Assembly: GCA_020435995.1 (NCBI GenBank) | Contig: JAGQYO010000025.1 | Coordinates: 1-48,812 of the forward strand | Direction of reading: 5' to 3' | DNA from: Flavobacteriales bacterium | Lineage (GTDB): Bacteria > Bacteroidota > Bacteroidia > Flavobacteriales_G > Salibacteraceae | Length of the DNA: 48,812 bases | In this document: positions 8,298 to 17,598 of the stretch, piece by piece | Layout of the letters: each line of letters begins with the position of its first letter | How positions within the stretch are numbered: position 1 is the stretch's first letter | Position numbers and translations under genes: made by a program | The notes under the pieces: model-generated | Told to the model about the DNA's origin: nothing | Databases searched by the model: none | The model's input: the letters and a program-made list of their open reading frames with translations, nothing else

Positions 8298-10430
8298 CTA
8301 ATTACCACCATCCTCAGCACCACCTTCAGTACCACCTTCAGATTCCTTTTCAGGTTGTCCTTCAGGCGCTTTTGGCTGAGGAACATAATCATCACGAAGT
8401 ACAGAGAATACAGTTCTACGATTCAACTGATGAGCCGCTTCCTGTTCTTGCTTAGTTTTCAACGAATTGATAAAAGCTTCGTTATACGTTGTAGTAACAC
8501 CATTTGCAGAAACTACTAGTGGATGACCTTCACCATATCCTTTAGGCACTAACCTATCAGCTTCAATTCCCTTAGAAATCAAATACTCAACACAACTCTG
8601 AGCTCTTTTTTGAGAAAGTTCTTGGTTACTTTCTTCAGAGCCCCTTGCATCTGTATGTGCAGATAGTTCAATTACGATATTAGGGTTGTCGATAAGTGTC
8701 TGATATAGGTCATTCAAACTATCCTTTGAATTTACCTCTGGAGTAACCATTAGATCCCATTTGGCTAATTCATACAATACCGTTTTAAATTTAATTTCAC
8801 CACAATTAGAACATTGTAATTCAAAATCGTGAATAAAAGCTGTAGATTTTTCAATACCAACCGTTGTTTCTTGCCCTTTACCATTTAGATAACCCCTCTT
8901 CGAGTAATCTTTGGATTCACAGTCAACCGCAATATTTCTAATACTAGATGTTTTAGAAACTACAATGGTGTAAGAGGTATTCGATTCAATAAACCTGTCC
9001 CCATTTTCTTTCTCATCGAATTTATATGCTCCTTGAGCATCAGTTACGGCTTCCACAGAACTTCCGTCCGTACCAATTAATTTAACTGTTGCTCCACTAA
9101 TTGGCGACTTGCAATCCACATCCTTCACAGTACCCGACATGGTATAAATAACAGGAGGCATTTTAAAAGAATAGATATCATCTCCTCCTTTACCACCTTC
9201 TCGGTTCGAAGTAAAGTATCCTTTTTCACTTTCACCCATAAAGAAGATGCTATAATCATTAGCAGAAGAATTTATTGGTGGTTTAACGTTTTCAGGATTA
9301 CCCCATTCATCTTTGCCGATTTGTTCAGCCTTATAAATATCTAAACCTCCCATTCCTGGGTGTCCATTAGAAGAAAAGTAAAGTGACCCATTGTCATGGA
9401 TAAAAGGGAAAAGTTCATCACCAGGTGTATTAATTCCAGCAACATTTTTAGGTTCTGACCATTCCTTGGATTTTTTATCCATCGTAACAAACCAGATATC
9501 CTTTCCACCTTTTCCTCCAGGAGCGTCACTAGCAAAAAACAAGGTAAGGTCATCTTTTGAAATAGATGGATGGCCCACAGTTACCGAATCAGGAAAAAAT
9601 GACAGCTTTCTAGGTTCAGCCCAATCTTGGCCTTTCTTTACAGCCATCCAAATTTCACAGCCTTTAGATTGGTTTTTTTCCATCGGGCAGTGCGTATAAT
9701 ACATTTCGCCTTCTCTCTTTGTAACCGTTGCTGGCCCTTCATTATATTCAGTGTTTATGGGCTGTGGCAAGGGTTTAGGCACACTCCATTTTCCTTTTCT
9801 ATCCATTTCCGCAGTAAACAAATCTGAAAACGCCTCACCACTTCTGCTGTCCAACTCACTTCCAATAGTACCAGGTCGTGAAGAAACAAAAATGATTTCA
9901 TCTGCCCTTCTTCCAGTAGCCACTGGGCCGTAATCGTATTGTTTTGAGTTTAATTGGGATATATTCATGATGATATATGGGTTTGGTTTTTCAAGCCATT
10001 TCTCAGATAACTCACACGCACTTACTCCTAATTTACCTCGCTTGTCATCGGGCATCAAATTGGCAAACTCCTGATATCTCTTTTTTGCTTCAGTATACTG
10101 ACCTTGCACTCGCATTACATCTGCAAGGTTCAAAAACAACAATGGGTCTTCGTTGCCATATTGAGCTTTTTCCGCCTTTAGATACCACTCTTCGGCCAGC
10201 TCTGGATTCTCAATTAAGCGATAGCACTCACCTATTCTAAAAATAATTCGAATCTTTTCTGATTTCTTTTTTTCCTTAGTATAGGCTTTTTTATACAGAT
10301 CAACAGCTGTAAAAAACGACTCACTTTTGTAAGCATTATCCGCTTCGGCGGTATAATTTTTTTGAGCTTGAAGCCCCGTGCTTAATAGGATTACTAGGGT
10401 AAGTATTATTGAACCTCTCATTCCATTCAT
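8298..10430 (-). CDS. OmpA-family protein with TPR, PD40 propeller and CRD (PorE-like)
   Basis: 710 residues. Signal peptide 1-22 (cleaved after LQA), TPR-like helices about 25-145, PD40/WD40-like propeller repeats about 165-425 (repeated FxSxxPGGxGGxDIY blocks), a carboxypeptidase-regulatory-like domain about 430-500, and an OmpA C-terminal peptidoglycan-binding domain about 545-680 with D594 in AHTDARGS and R671/R672 in NRRTVF. The tail is Gly/Glu-rich. This order is that of PorE (PG1058) of the Porphyromonas gingivalis type IX secretion system, but Bacteroidota carry many paralogues with this plan, so a T9SS role is inferred. It has its own promoter (10471-10501) and terminator. Confidence 0.88.
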   Translation of the reverse strand: MNGMRGSIILTLVILLSTGLQAQKNYTAEADNAYKSESFFTAVDLYKKAYTKEKKKSEKIRIIFRIGECYRLIENPELAEEWYLKAEKAQYGNEDPLLFLNLADVMRVQGQYTEAKKRYQEFANLMPDDKRGKLGVSACELSEKWLEKPNPYIIMNISQLNSKQYDYGPVATGRRADEIIFVSSRPGTIGSELDSRSGEAFSDLFTAEMDRKGKWSVPKPLPQPINTEYNEGPATVTKREGEMYYTHCPMEKNQSKGCEIWMAVKKGQDWAEPRKLSFFPDSVTVGHPSISKDDLTLFFASDAPGGKGGKDIWFVTMDKKSKEWSEPKNVAGINTPGDELFPFIHDNGSLYFSSNGHPGMGGLDIYKAEQIGKDEWGNPENVKPPINSSANDYSIFFMGESEKGYFTSNREGGKGGDDIYSFKMPPVIYTMSGTVKDVDCKSPISGATVKLIGTDGSSVEAVTDAQGAYKFDEKENGDRFIESNTSYTIVVSKTSSIRNIAVDCESKDYSKRGYLNGKGQETTVGIEKSTAFIHDFELQCSNCGEIKFKTVLYELAKWDLMVTPEVNSKDSLNDLYQTLIDNPNIVIELSAHTDARGSEESNQELSQKRAQSCVEYLISKGIEADRLVPKGYGEGHPLVVSANGVTTTYNEAFINSLKTKQEQEAAHQLNRRTVFSVLRDDYVPQPKAPEGQPEKESEGGTEGGAEDGGN

Positions 10431-10470
10431 AGTCTTAGATGCAAAAAGGACATTTTCGTCCTGCGGTCGA

Positions 10471-10501
10471 CAAATTAAACAATAATTTTAGTCAAATCAA
10501 A
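10471..10501 (-). promoter_or_regulatory. Candidate promoter of the PorE-like gene
   Basis: Minus strand: TTTG at 10501-10498, 19-bp spacer, TTAATTTG at 10478-10471, one mismatch from TAnnTTTG with the expected spacing. It is the best two-element promoter in the window. The leader then contains a small hairpin, AGGAC / GTCCT with a 6-base loop, at 10447-10462. Confidence 0.5.
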
Positions 10502-10530
10502 GATGATTTAATTCCACTCCAATAATACCA

Positions 10531-10558
10531 AAAATAAAAGAGCCCCAATAGGGGCCCT
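10531..10558 (-). terminator. Intrinsic terminator of glnN
   Basis: AGGGCCCC / GGGGCTCT stem with one G-U pair and a 4-base loop (10539-10558 on the plus strand), followed on the minus strand by a T-rich tail. It begins 3 bp after the glnN stop codon. Confidence 0.85.
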
Positions 10559-10561
10559 TAT

Positions 10562-12745
10562 TTATTTCGTAAAAAGCATCTCTCTATACTTTGGAACAGG
10601 CCAAAGCTCGTTATCTACAATGAGTTCCAACTTATCTACCTCATATCTAATCGGGTCGAATAGCGAGGCCACATTCTTACAATAAGCCTTAGCTTGGTCA
10701 GCAGAATGCGCAAGAATGTTAGCTTTTTTTCTTTCTTGACGCATTTGTTCTACTTTATCTTGTAGTGATCTCACCCTTTCTGAAATTTCTTCAACAATTT
10801 TCAAATGTGGGTCTGCAAACTTCTTGTACGAAGCTCCATAAACTTCCTTTAATCCAATGACTACATCAAGTGTTCGGCGTTGTTGTTCGATAGCAACTGG
10901 CAATATTTGATTCAAAATCATGTCTTGAAAACATCGCGATTCAATTTGAATTTTCATTCGATAAAACTCCTGCGCGATTTCGTACCGAGCTTCAAGTTCT
11001 TTTTCTCCAAACACATCAAACTCACTAAAGATTCTTCTTGACTCTTTAGATAGCATAAAATCAAGTGCATCTGGAGTAGTTTTCACGTTTTTAAGTCCTC
11101 TCTTTTCAGCCTCTTTTGCCCATGAATCACTGTATCCATCACCCTCAAAGCGAATTCTTTTGGAATCCACAATTACTTGTTTGAGCACATGGAATATTGC
11201 GTCATCCTTTTTCTGCCCCTTTTTTATGAGCAAATCAACCTCTTTTTTAAACCATGTCAACTGGTCGGCCATGATGGTGTTCATTGTAATCATGGCAGAA
11301 GCACAGTTGGCTGCGGATCCAACAGCCCGAAATTCAAACTTATTCCCAGTGAAAGCAAAAGGAGAAGTTCTATTCCTGTCGGTATTGTCAAGCATGATAT
11401 CTGGAATTTTTCCAATTCTCAACTTCAAGTCAGTTTTTTCATCCGGACTCAAGTTACCTTTATGAACTTTAGCTTCAATCTCATCAAGAATGGCTGACAA
11501 CTGAGTTCCTATAAAAGTGGAGATGATAGCAGGTGGTGCTTCGTTTGCGCCTAAGCGATGGTCATTTCCTGCGGAGGCTATGGTGGCGCGCATCAAATCA
11601 TCATGCCTGTGAAGTGCTCCAATCGTATTTATAAAGAAGGTCAAAAAGCGAAGATTAGTTTTTGGGTTTACTCCTGGGCTTAATAAATTAATTCCCGTAT
11701 CCGTTGCAAGTGACCAGTTATTGTGCTTCCCTGAACCATTCATTCCTTGAAATGGTTTTTCGTGAAGTAGAACATGGAAATCGTGTTTGTTACCCACTTT
11801 TTCTAATAGATCCATAACCAATTGATTGTGATCTACAGCCCGATTTACCTCTTCAAACATAGGAGCAACCTCGAACTGATTAGGAGCGACTTCATTGTGA
11901 CGAGTGGTTACAGGCACACCTAATTTATGACATTCTGTTTCGAAATCCTGCATAAAAGCCATAGCACGTTCTGGAATTGAACCAAAGTAGTGGTCATCTA
12001 ATTGTTGACCTTTAGATGAAGAATGTCCAAATAGCGTTCGACCAGTCATCACCAAATCAGGCCTAGCCTTAAATAGTGCCGAGTCTACCAAGAAATACTC
12101 TTGTTCCCAACCCAATGTGGTAACAACTTTACTCACACTCTTATCAAAGTACTTCATGATATCCATCGAAGCCTTTTCAACAGCGGCGCTGGCTTTCATC
12201 AACGGTGTTTTGTAATCTAAGGCTTCTCCGGTATAGGATACAAAGATGGTTGGTATGCAAAGTGTTTTTCCTATAATAAATGCTGGCGATGATGGATCCC
12301 AAGCGGTGTAGCCTCTGGCCTCAAAAGTGTTTCGTATTCCACCATTCGGAAAACTAGATGCATCGGGCTCTTGCTGAACAAGTTGCCCTCCTCCAAAACG
12401 CTCCATTGCACCGTTTCCGCTAGGTTGCATAAATGAATCATGCTTTTCTGCCGTTCTTCCAGTAAGTGGTTGAAACCAATGAGAATAATGAGTAACTCCC
12501 TTGGTCATTGCCCAGGCTTTCATGGCTGCGGCAACGTGGTCCGCGGCAAATCGATCAATTCTCGCTCCCTTTTCAATGGAAGCTAACACGCTCTCCAAAA
12601 TATTTCCAGAGAGATATTCTTTCATTTTTTCTAGGTCAAAAACATTGACGCCATAGAAATCAGAAATCTTTGACGATGGTGGGGTCTTCCACTGTGGTTG
12701 ACGGTCTAAAACTTTATCTAATGCAGCAAATCGAAGTGTAGCCAT
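10562..12745 (-). CDS. glnN: Glutamine synthetase type III
   Basis: 727 residues, the length of the GSIII family (E. coli type I is about 470). It makes glutamine from glutamate, ammonium and ATP. Diagnostic blocks are NQFEVAPMFEEVNRAVDHNQ, NGSGKHNNWS, EAPPAIISTFIG and NRTSPFAFTGNKFEFRAVGS; the N-terminal SDFYGVNVFDLEKMKEYL stretch is specific to GSIII. It stands alone between two intrinsic terminators. Its 210-bp upstream gap holds a stem-loop (12788-12830) that may carry nitrogen-responsive control, but no clear -7 box was found. Confidence 0.97.
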   Translation of the reverse strand: MATLRFAALDKVLDRQPQWKTPPSSKISDFYGVNVFDLEKMKEYLSGNILESVLASIEKGARIDRFAADHVAAAMKAWAMTKGVTHYSHWFQPLTGRTAEKHDSFMQPSGNGAMERFGGGQLVQQEPDASSFPNGGIRNTFEARGYTAWDPSSPAFIIGKTLCIPTIFVSYTGEALDYKTPLMKASAAVEKASMDIMKYFDKSVSKVVTTLGWEQEYFLVDSALFKARPDLVMTGRTLFGHSSSKGQQLDDHYFGSIPERAMAFMQDFETECHKLGVPVTTRHNEVAPNQFEVAPMFEEVNRAVDHNQLVMDLLEKVGNKHDFHVLLHEKPFQGMNGSGKHNNWSLATDTGINLLSPGVNPKTNLRFLTFFINTIGALHRHDDLMRATIASAGNDHRLGANEAPPAIISTFIGTQLSAILDEIEAKVHKGNLSPDEKTDLKLRIGKIPDIMLDNTDRNRTSPFAFTGNKFEFRAVGSAANCASAMITMNTIMADQLTWFKKEVDLLIKKGQKKDDAIFHVLKQVIVDSKRIRFEGDGYSDSWAKEAEKRGLKNVKTTPDALDFMLSKESRRIFSEFDVFGEKELEARYEIAQEFYRMKIQIESRCFQDMILNQILPVAIEQQRRTLDVVIGLKEVYGASYKKFADPHLKIVEEISERVRSLQDKVEQMRQERKKANILAHSADQAKAYCKNVASLFDPIRYEVDKLELIVDNELWPVPKYREMLFTK

Positions 12746-12787
12746 ATTCGTAATTTTTAAAATATGCGCAAAGGAAATGTTTTTTTA

Positions 12788-12830
12788 GGGGTATCAATGC
12801 GGTTTTTTTATTTTTTATTGACATTACCCC
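12788..12830 (-). promoter_or_regulatory. Stem-loop upstream of glnN
   Basis: Arms GGGGTATCAAT (plus, 12788-12798) and ATTGA-CAT-TACCCC (12817-12830): 11 paired bases with a 3-base bulge and an A/T-rich 18-base loop. It lies 43-85 bp before the glnN start codon. There is no T-run, so it is not a terminator; an operator or leader structure is possible. Confidence 0.35.
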
Positions 12831-12904
12831 CTATTTATTAGCTATATATTTTCAAAAAAGTATGAAATAATGGACACAACCCCCGAAATAAATTAAATCA
12901 TTCC

Positions 12905-12934
12905 AAAAAAAAAGAGCTTAAATAAGCTCTTTTT
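12905..12934 (-). terminator. Intrinsic terminator of tatA
   Basis: AAAAGAGCTTA / TAAGCTCTTTT, perfect 11-bp stem with a 2-base spacer, then a long T-run on the minus strand. It sits 22 bp past the tatA stop codon. It is nearly symmetrical, so it could work in both directions. Confidence 0.9.
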
Positions 12935-12955
12935 GATATTTTCGAAGAAGTTGAA

Positions 12956-13180
12956 CTACTCCAATTTTTTCTTTACTTCATCAATTTCCTTTTTAGTTTC
13001 TTTTACGCTATCCTCAATATCCCGTTGAATATCATTTGCCGCATCCTTAAACTGTCTGATTCCTTTTCCTAAGCCTCTGGCAAATTCTGGAATTCTTTTG
13101 GAGCCAAAAAAAAGCAGAACAAAAAGCAGGATGACCATAATCTCACCGCCACCCATATTAAAAAACAAAAGTACTTTCAT
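12956..13180 (-). CDS. tatA: Sec-independent protein translocase TatA/TatE-type subunit
   Basis: 74 residues. One short membrane helix (about 13-27), the FG hinge (FFGSKRIPEF), then an amphipathic helix ARGLGKGIRQFKDA and a charged Lys/Glu tail, the full TatA pattern. TatA oligomers form the pore used to export folded twin-arginine proteins; tatC is not in this window. An internal ATG at 13156 (MGGGEIM) gives 66 residues and aligns better with E. coli TatA; a TAAATTTG box at 13185-13192 would place the transcript start at the first ATG, which also favours the inner start. It lies between two intrinsic terminators, downstream of secDF. Confidence 0.92.
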   Translation of the reverse strand: MKVLLFFNMGGGEIMVILLFVLLFFGSKRIPEFARGLGKGIRQFKDAANDIQRDIEDSVKETKKEIDEVKKKLE

Positions 13181-13184
13181 AATG

Positions 13185-13192
13185 CAAATTTA
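13185..13192 (-). promoter_or_regulatory. TAAATTTG box directly before tatA
   Basis: Exact TAnnTTTG match on the minus strand, only 4 bp before the ATG at 13180 and right after the secDF terminator. No -33 element is seen. If used, the message would be leaderless for 13180 or have about 24 nt before 13156. Confidence 0.3.
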
Positions 13193-13193
13193 T

Positions 13194-13220
13194 GAAAAAG
13201 GGGGCCGAAGCCCCCTTTTC
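13194..13220 (-). terminator. Intrinsic terminator of secDF
   Basis: A strong hairpin with a UUCG tetraloop: five G, one C, loop, one G, five C, flanked by A and T runs, ending in five T on the minus strand. It lies 20 bp after the secDF stop codon. Confidence 0.93.
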
Positions 13221-13240
13221 AATCTATATAGTATGAGCTA

Positions 13241-16200
13241 TTAAACTTTCTCTTTTTTCGTCGTAAAGTCAATTACCGTAGGCGTGGCTACACAAAGTGA
13301 AGAGTACGTTCCAACAACGATTCCCACCATTAATGCAAATACAAACCCTCTAATAACTTCACCTCCAAATAGGAATATCATCAACAACACCATAAATGTA
13401 CTTAAGGATGTGTTAATGGTACGGCTCAAGGTGCTATTCAATGCATCGTTTACGACCTCATTGAACGGGCGATTTTTGTGTAAACCTAAAAACTCCCTAA
13501 TTCTATCAAACACAACCACGGTATCATTAATAGAATAACCGACCACAGTCAGGATCGCTGCGATAAACGCTTGGTCAATTTCCATAGACCATGGAACAAC
13601 CCCATAAAACAAGGAGAAAATTCCTAAAACAACCAATACGTCATGGAACATGGCCAACAAAGCTCCTAATCCATATTGCCATTTCCTAAAGCGAAGAAGT
13701 ATGTAAAGGAAAATAACAATTAAGGAGAAGAAGACAGCAATCATTGCGTCGGTTTTAATATCATCCGCAATAGTAGCTTCAACTTTTTGAGAGCTCATGA
13801 TCTCAAAATTATTGCCCAAAGAATTTAACCCATCGGTCATGGTTGTTTCTACTAGGTTATCAGTCTCAACTCCACCTTCACCAATTAAGTATTTAGTGGT
13901 AATTTTAACTTGGTTAGACGATCCGTATATTTTTACTTCAGGGCGTTGTTCAACACCGTCAGTAACAAATACCTTTTGAAGTACAGTTCCTATTTCGCCA
14001 ACTTCAGCATTGTTTTCAAATCGCACCAAATAACTTCGACCTCCAGTGAAATCAACCCCATAGTTAAGCCCTCTAACTGCCAATGACGCAATTCCTGCAA
14101 TCACAATAATCGAAGAAATTAAATAGTATGTTCTTCTTCGGGTAACAAATTGGAAATTCAAATCTTTAAAAGCTCCTTCAGTCCATTTTGAAGCGAAAGA
14201 GATAATGTCTTTCTTGCCCATTTGCCATTCGAAAATCAAGCGAGTTAAGAAAATGGCAGAAAACAAAGAGGTACATATACCTATAATTAATGTAGTAGCA
14301 AATCCTTTAATAGGTCCAGATCCAAAAAGCAATAGAATAATACCAGTAAGCCCAGTAGTAATGTTGGCATCCATAATTGATGGAATCGCACCTCTAATGC
14401 TAAAAGCCTCACTAATAGCCAGTTTCATTCCTTTTCCCGCGCGCAGTTCTTCCCTAATTCTTTCATAGAGAAGCACGTTTGCGTCCACCGACATACCAAT
14501 TGTAAGTACGATACCAGCAATTCCAGGGAGTGTTAATGTAGCGCCAAGGCTCGTTAGCACCCCGAATACAAAAAATACGTTCGCAATTAAGGCAATATCA
14601 GCAACCACACCCGCCTTGGAATAATAAAACACCATGTAAATAAGGATAAGCGCAAATGCTAATACAAAGGATATCATTCCACTGGTGATAGCTTCATGCC
14701 CCAAAGAAGGACCAACTATAGCTTCTTCTATAATATTGGCAGGAGCTGGAAGTTTTCCAGCCTTTAGTACATTTGATAAATCCTCAGCCTCTTCTGGTGT
14801 AAACCTCCCAGAAATTGACGATTGGCCACCTTTAATTTCACCTTGAACTGTAGGAGCACTATAAACTAGGTTATCCAACACTACGGCGATGCTCTTCTTG
14901 TTATTTGGGTCAGCTGCAGCTTCGGCTGTCATTTCTCTCCAAATTTTGGCTCCCGAGCTATTCATTATCATAGTAATCTCAGGGTTACCTAGTGGATCAG
15001 CAGTAACTCTCGCATTAGAAATTGCATCACCTTCTAGCCTCGCCTTACCATCTCTTCTTATAACTTTTATGGCATGTAAGGAATAAACATCTGCTTCATC
15101 AGAAATCGATTTTGCGCTCCACATAAAAACGACATTCTGTGGAAAGAATTTTTTAATGTTCCTGTCTTTCAACAAACGCTCGACTTCGTCTTTATTCTTT
15201 TCAGCAACATATCCGATAACAGGTCCTTCACCTGGATAGTATTGTTGGGTTTGCTCATCCTGATAAATAACGGGTTGAATCAATGAATAAAGAGGGTTTT
15301 CTTGAGCAAAATCTTGATATGATGCGCTGCCCGTGTCAGACGCAGCCGAATCACTTGCCAAGTCGGCAAGTAAATCTTGCTCCACTTCTTCAACCTCATC
15401 GTTTGAATCAGCAACCTCAGTTAGTTTACTTGAGTCAGTAGGTTCTTCGCTTGAAAACAAATCGTTCGCTTTGTCGTCGATTGACGCTACTGCTGCCTTG
15501 TTGGTATCAGTAGAGGAAGAATCTGTCTTTGATCCTTTCGCAAGACTTCTCATGTATTCATTGGCTTTATCCATGCCTGCAAACACCTCTCTATTGTCAT
15601 AAGTCTCCCAAAATTCTAATTTGGCAGTTCCTTGTAAGATTTTACGAACCCTGCTTTTGTCTTTTACCCCAGGAAGTTCTACAACAATTCTGTCGCTAGT
15701 GGATAATCGTTGAATTTTTGGTTGAACAACTCCTAAGTTATCAATCCTCTTTCTCAATACTTGCTCAGTTCTTTTTACTGCATCTTCAGCTTCAGTTCTG
15801 ATAATAGCAAGAATTTCATCATTAGTAGCTTCTCTAGGAAACAACTCCTTGTTTTCGCGGCTGTGAAACACAGAAGCCAACTTAAAGTTAGGGTCATTAG
15901 CCAATACTGCATTACCAAAAATAGTAGTAAAATCATCTTGGCTGCTTTTCTGCATTATCAATGCATCAGCAATTGATTTTTTAAACACAGGATTCTCTGG
16001 ATTCGCGGCCATTGCCTGAATTAAATCTACAACGGAAACCTCGAGTGTAACGTTCATACCCCCTTGAAGGTCAAGACCAAGATTGATCTCATTGCGCAAG
16101 CATTCCTTGTAGGTGTACCCTAAAATTGGATAGACAGCAACATTGTTCTGACTTAATAAGTAATCCGCCTCGAATTTCTGTAGAATAGAATCTTGATCAT

Positions 16201-16366
16201 AGGCAGATATCTCCGTTTCGACAGTTAGAAGCGAGTCCATTTTTTGTTCTGCCACTTCCTTGGCAGCCCCCTCAACACTTGAAGTAACCCAACTAAAAGA
16301 GAGCTGATATAAGCAGGCAAGAGTGAGAAGCGCGGTAAAAAACCACAATGCAGTTTTATTTTGCAT
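13241..16366 (-). CDS. secDF: Fused protein translocase subunit SecDF
   Basis: 1041 residues from ATG 16366 (start MQNKTALWFF); the frame extends 22 codons further upstream but that part has no signal-anchor sense and would cross the promoter. SecD and SecF halves are fused, about 12 membrane helices. Motifs are LGLDLQGGM (96-104), GSGPIKGFATTL in the SecD membrane part and NYGVDFTGG at the start of SecF. It uses the proton gradient to pull Sec substrates into the periplasm. Residues about 279-350 form a Ser/Asp/Glu-rich low-complexity insert in the large periplasmic domain. The gene has its own -7 box and terminator. Confidence 0.97.
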   Translation of the reverse strand: MQNKTALWFFTALLTLACLYQLSFSWVTSSVEGAAKEVAEQKMDSLLTVETEISAYDQDSILQKFEADYLLSQNNVAVYPILGYTYKECLRNEINLGLDLQGGMNVTLEVSVVDLIQAMAANPENPVFKKSIADALIMQKSSQDDFTTIFGNAVLANDPNFKLASVFHSRENKELFPREATNDEILAIIRTEAEDAVKRTEQVLRKRIDNLGVVQPKIQRLSTSDRIVVELPGVKDKSRVRKILQGTAKLEFWETYDNREVFAGMDKANEYMRSLAKGSKTDSSSTDTNKAAVASIDDKANDLFSSEEPTDSSKLTEVADSNDEVEEVEQDLLADLASDSAASDTGSASYQDFAQENPLYSLIQPVIYQDEQTQQYYPGEGPVIGYVAEKNKDEVERLLKDRNIKKFFPQNVVFMWSAKSISDEADVYSLHAIKVIRRDGKARLEGDAISNARVTADPLGNPEITMIMNSSGAKIWREMTAEAAADPNNKKSIAVVLDNLVYSAPTVQGEIKGGQSSISGRFTPEEAEDLSNVLKAGKLPAPANIIEEAIVGPSLGHEAITSGMISFVLAFALILIYMVFYYSKAGVVADIALIANVFFVFGVLTSLGATLTLPGIAGIVLTIGMSVDANVLLYERIREELRAGKGMKLAISEAFSIRGAIPSIMDANITTGLTGIILLLFGSGPIKGFATTLIIGICTSLFSAIFLTRLIFEWQMGKKDIISFASKWTEGAFKDLNFQFVTRRRTYYLISSIIVIAGIASLAVRGLNYGVDFTGGRSYLVRFENNAEVGEIGTVLQKVFVTDGVEQRPEVKIYGSSNQVKITTKYLIGEGGVETDNLVETTMTDGLNSLGNNFEIMSSQKVEATIADDIKTDAMIAVFFSLIVIFLYILLRFRKWQYGLGALLAMFHDVLVVLGIFSLFYGVVPWSMEIDQAFIAAILTVVGYSINDTVVVFDRIREFLGLHKNRPFNEVVNDALNSTLSRTINTSLSTFMVLLMIFLFGGEVIRGFVFALMVGIVVGTYSSLCVATPTVIDFTTKKEKV

Positions 16367-16397
16367 TATATATATATTTTGAAAATTTTTAAGCGTG

Positions 16398-16425
16398 CAA
16401 ATATAGAACTTCAATGCACATACAA
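16398..16425 (-). promoter_or_regulatory. Candidate promoter of secDF
   Basis: Minus strand: TTG at 16425-16423, 17-bp spacer, TATATTTG at 16405-16398 (exact TAnnTTTG). The predicted leader is about 25 nt to ATG 16366, which supports that start rather than the upstream one. Confidence 0.5.
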
Positions 16426-16495
16426 GGCGCAATTCACACTACGTCTTATCACTTGTAATACAAATAGTTACGGTAAATTATTTCGCACGAAGTCA

Positions 16496-16523
16496 TAAAA
16501 AAAGGCTCGCAAATGCCAGCCTT
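16496..16523 (-). terminator. Intrinsic terminator of mdh
   Basis: AAGGCT / AGCCTT stem with a 10-base loop that contains a further GC/GC pairing, then seven T on the minus strand, about 29 bp after the mdh stop codon. Confidence 0.85.
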
Positions 16524-16551
16524 AATGTTTTAGAAGTAGAAAAAATGCTTT

Positions 16552-17487
16552 TTAGGACAAAGCGCTTTCAAGCAAACCATTCACTTTTCTAACCGCATCA
16601 GCGCTTTCTGCAAATTTTGCCTTTTCAGCATCGCCTAATTCAACCTCCACAATTCGTTCGATACCACTTTTCCCCAATATTACAGGCACTCCAAGACAAA
16701 TATCCTTTTGGCCATATTCGCCATTAAGCATTACAGAACAAGGAAACATTTTCTTCGAATCAAGAGCAATTGCTTTAACCATTTCAGAAACCGCTGCACC
16801 TGGTGCATACCAAGCAGATGTTCCAAGCAATCCAGTAAGTGTTGCTCCACCTACTTTAGTTTCTTGAACCACAGCATCCATTTGTGGTTGACTCAAAAAC
16901 TTAGCAACTGGAATTCCGTTTCTGGTTGCCTTATTGATAAGTGGAAGCATACCAGTATCACTATGCGCCGCTATTACCATTCCATCCACATCTGAAATGG
17001 GACATTCTAGGGCTTCGGCCAACCTATATTTGAAACGGCCACTATCCAAAGCGCCACCCATTCCAAGTATTCTATTCTTGGGGTGACCCGTCGCTTTATG
17101 AGCTAAATAAGCCATTGTATCCATAGGATTACTCACTACAATTACAATTACGTTCGGTGAGTGCTTAATTAAATTAGCTGTCACGCCTTTAACTATTCCA
17201 GCATTTATGTCTATCAACTCTTCGCGAGTCATACCTGGCTTACGAGGAATGCCAGAGGTAATAACTGCCACATCACTACCAGCAGTTTTGCCATAATCAT
17301 TTGTACTTCCAATGATTTTGGTATCAAAATGGTTCAAACTGGCACACTGCATTAAGTCCATTGCCTTGCCTTCGGCAAAGCCTTCTTTAATATCTACAAG
17401 TACAACTTCAGACGCAAAGTCTTTGATAGCAATGTATTCTGCGCAACTAGCTCCTACGGCTCCTGCTCCTACAACGGTAACTTTCAT
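16552..17487 (-). CDS. mdh: Malate dehydrogenase (NAD, LDH-like type)
   Basis: 311 residues. Nucleotide-binding GAGAVG (7-12) and D32 at the end of the second strand indicate NAD rather than NADP. R82, R88 and R151 bind substrate, with the catalytic pair D148/H175 (LDSGRF and AAHSDTG). This is the shorter LDH-like malate dehydrogenase typical of Bacteroidota, working in the TCA cycle with the aconitase encoded at 26683. R82 at the specificity position fits malate/oxaloacetate, not lactate. It is transcribed away from the sigma-factor gene. Confidence 0.97.
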   Translation of the reverse strand: MKVTVVGAGAVGASCAEYIAIKDFASEVVLVDIKEGFAEGKAMDLMQCASLNHFDTKIIGSTNDYGKTAGSDVAVITSGIPRKPGMTREELIDINAGIVKGVTANLIKHSPNVIVIVVSNPMDTMAYLAHKATGHPKNRILGMGGALDSGRFKYRLAEALECPISDVDGMVIAAHSDTGMLPLINKATRNGIPVAKFLSQPQMDAVVQETKVGGATLTGLLGTSAWYAPGAAVSEMVKAIALDSKKMFPCSVMLNGEYGQKDICLGVPVILGKSGIERIVEVELGDAEKAKFAESADAVRKVNGLLESALS

Positions 17488-17516
17488 TTCAATTATTGGG
17501 TTAAAAATTCGGAGCG

Positions 17517-17524
17517 CAAATGTA
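17517..17524 (-). promoter_or_regulatory. Candidate -7 box of mdh
   Basis: TACATTTG on the minus strand, exact TAnnTTTG, 29 bp before the ATG at 17487. No -33 element at the expected spacing. Confidence 0.42.
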
Positions 17525-17598
17525 ATTCATTCGGTCGCTTTCTTGAACAGAAAACCTACTCAAATATCATAAAGAAATGCTTCAAATGAGAATATCGC

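Noticed and set aside
16367-16432. Extension of secDF by 22 codons
   Set aside because: The extra part would include the leader and the TATATTTG box; the signal anchor begins at ATG 16366.
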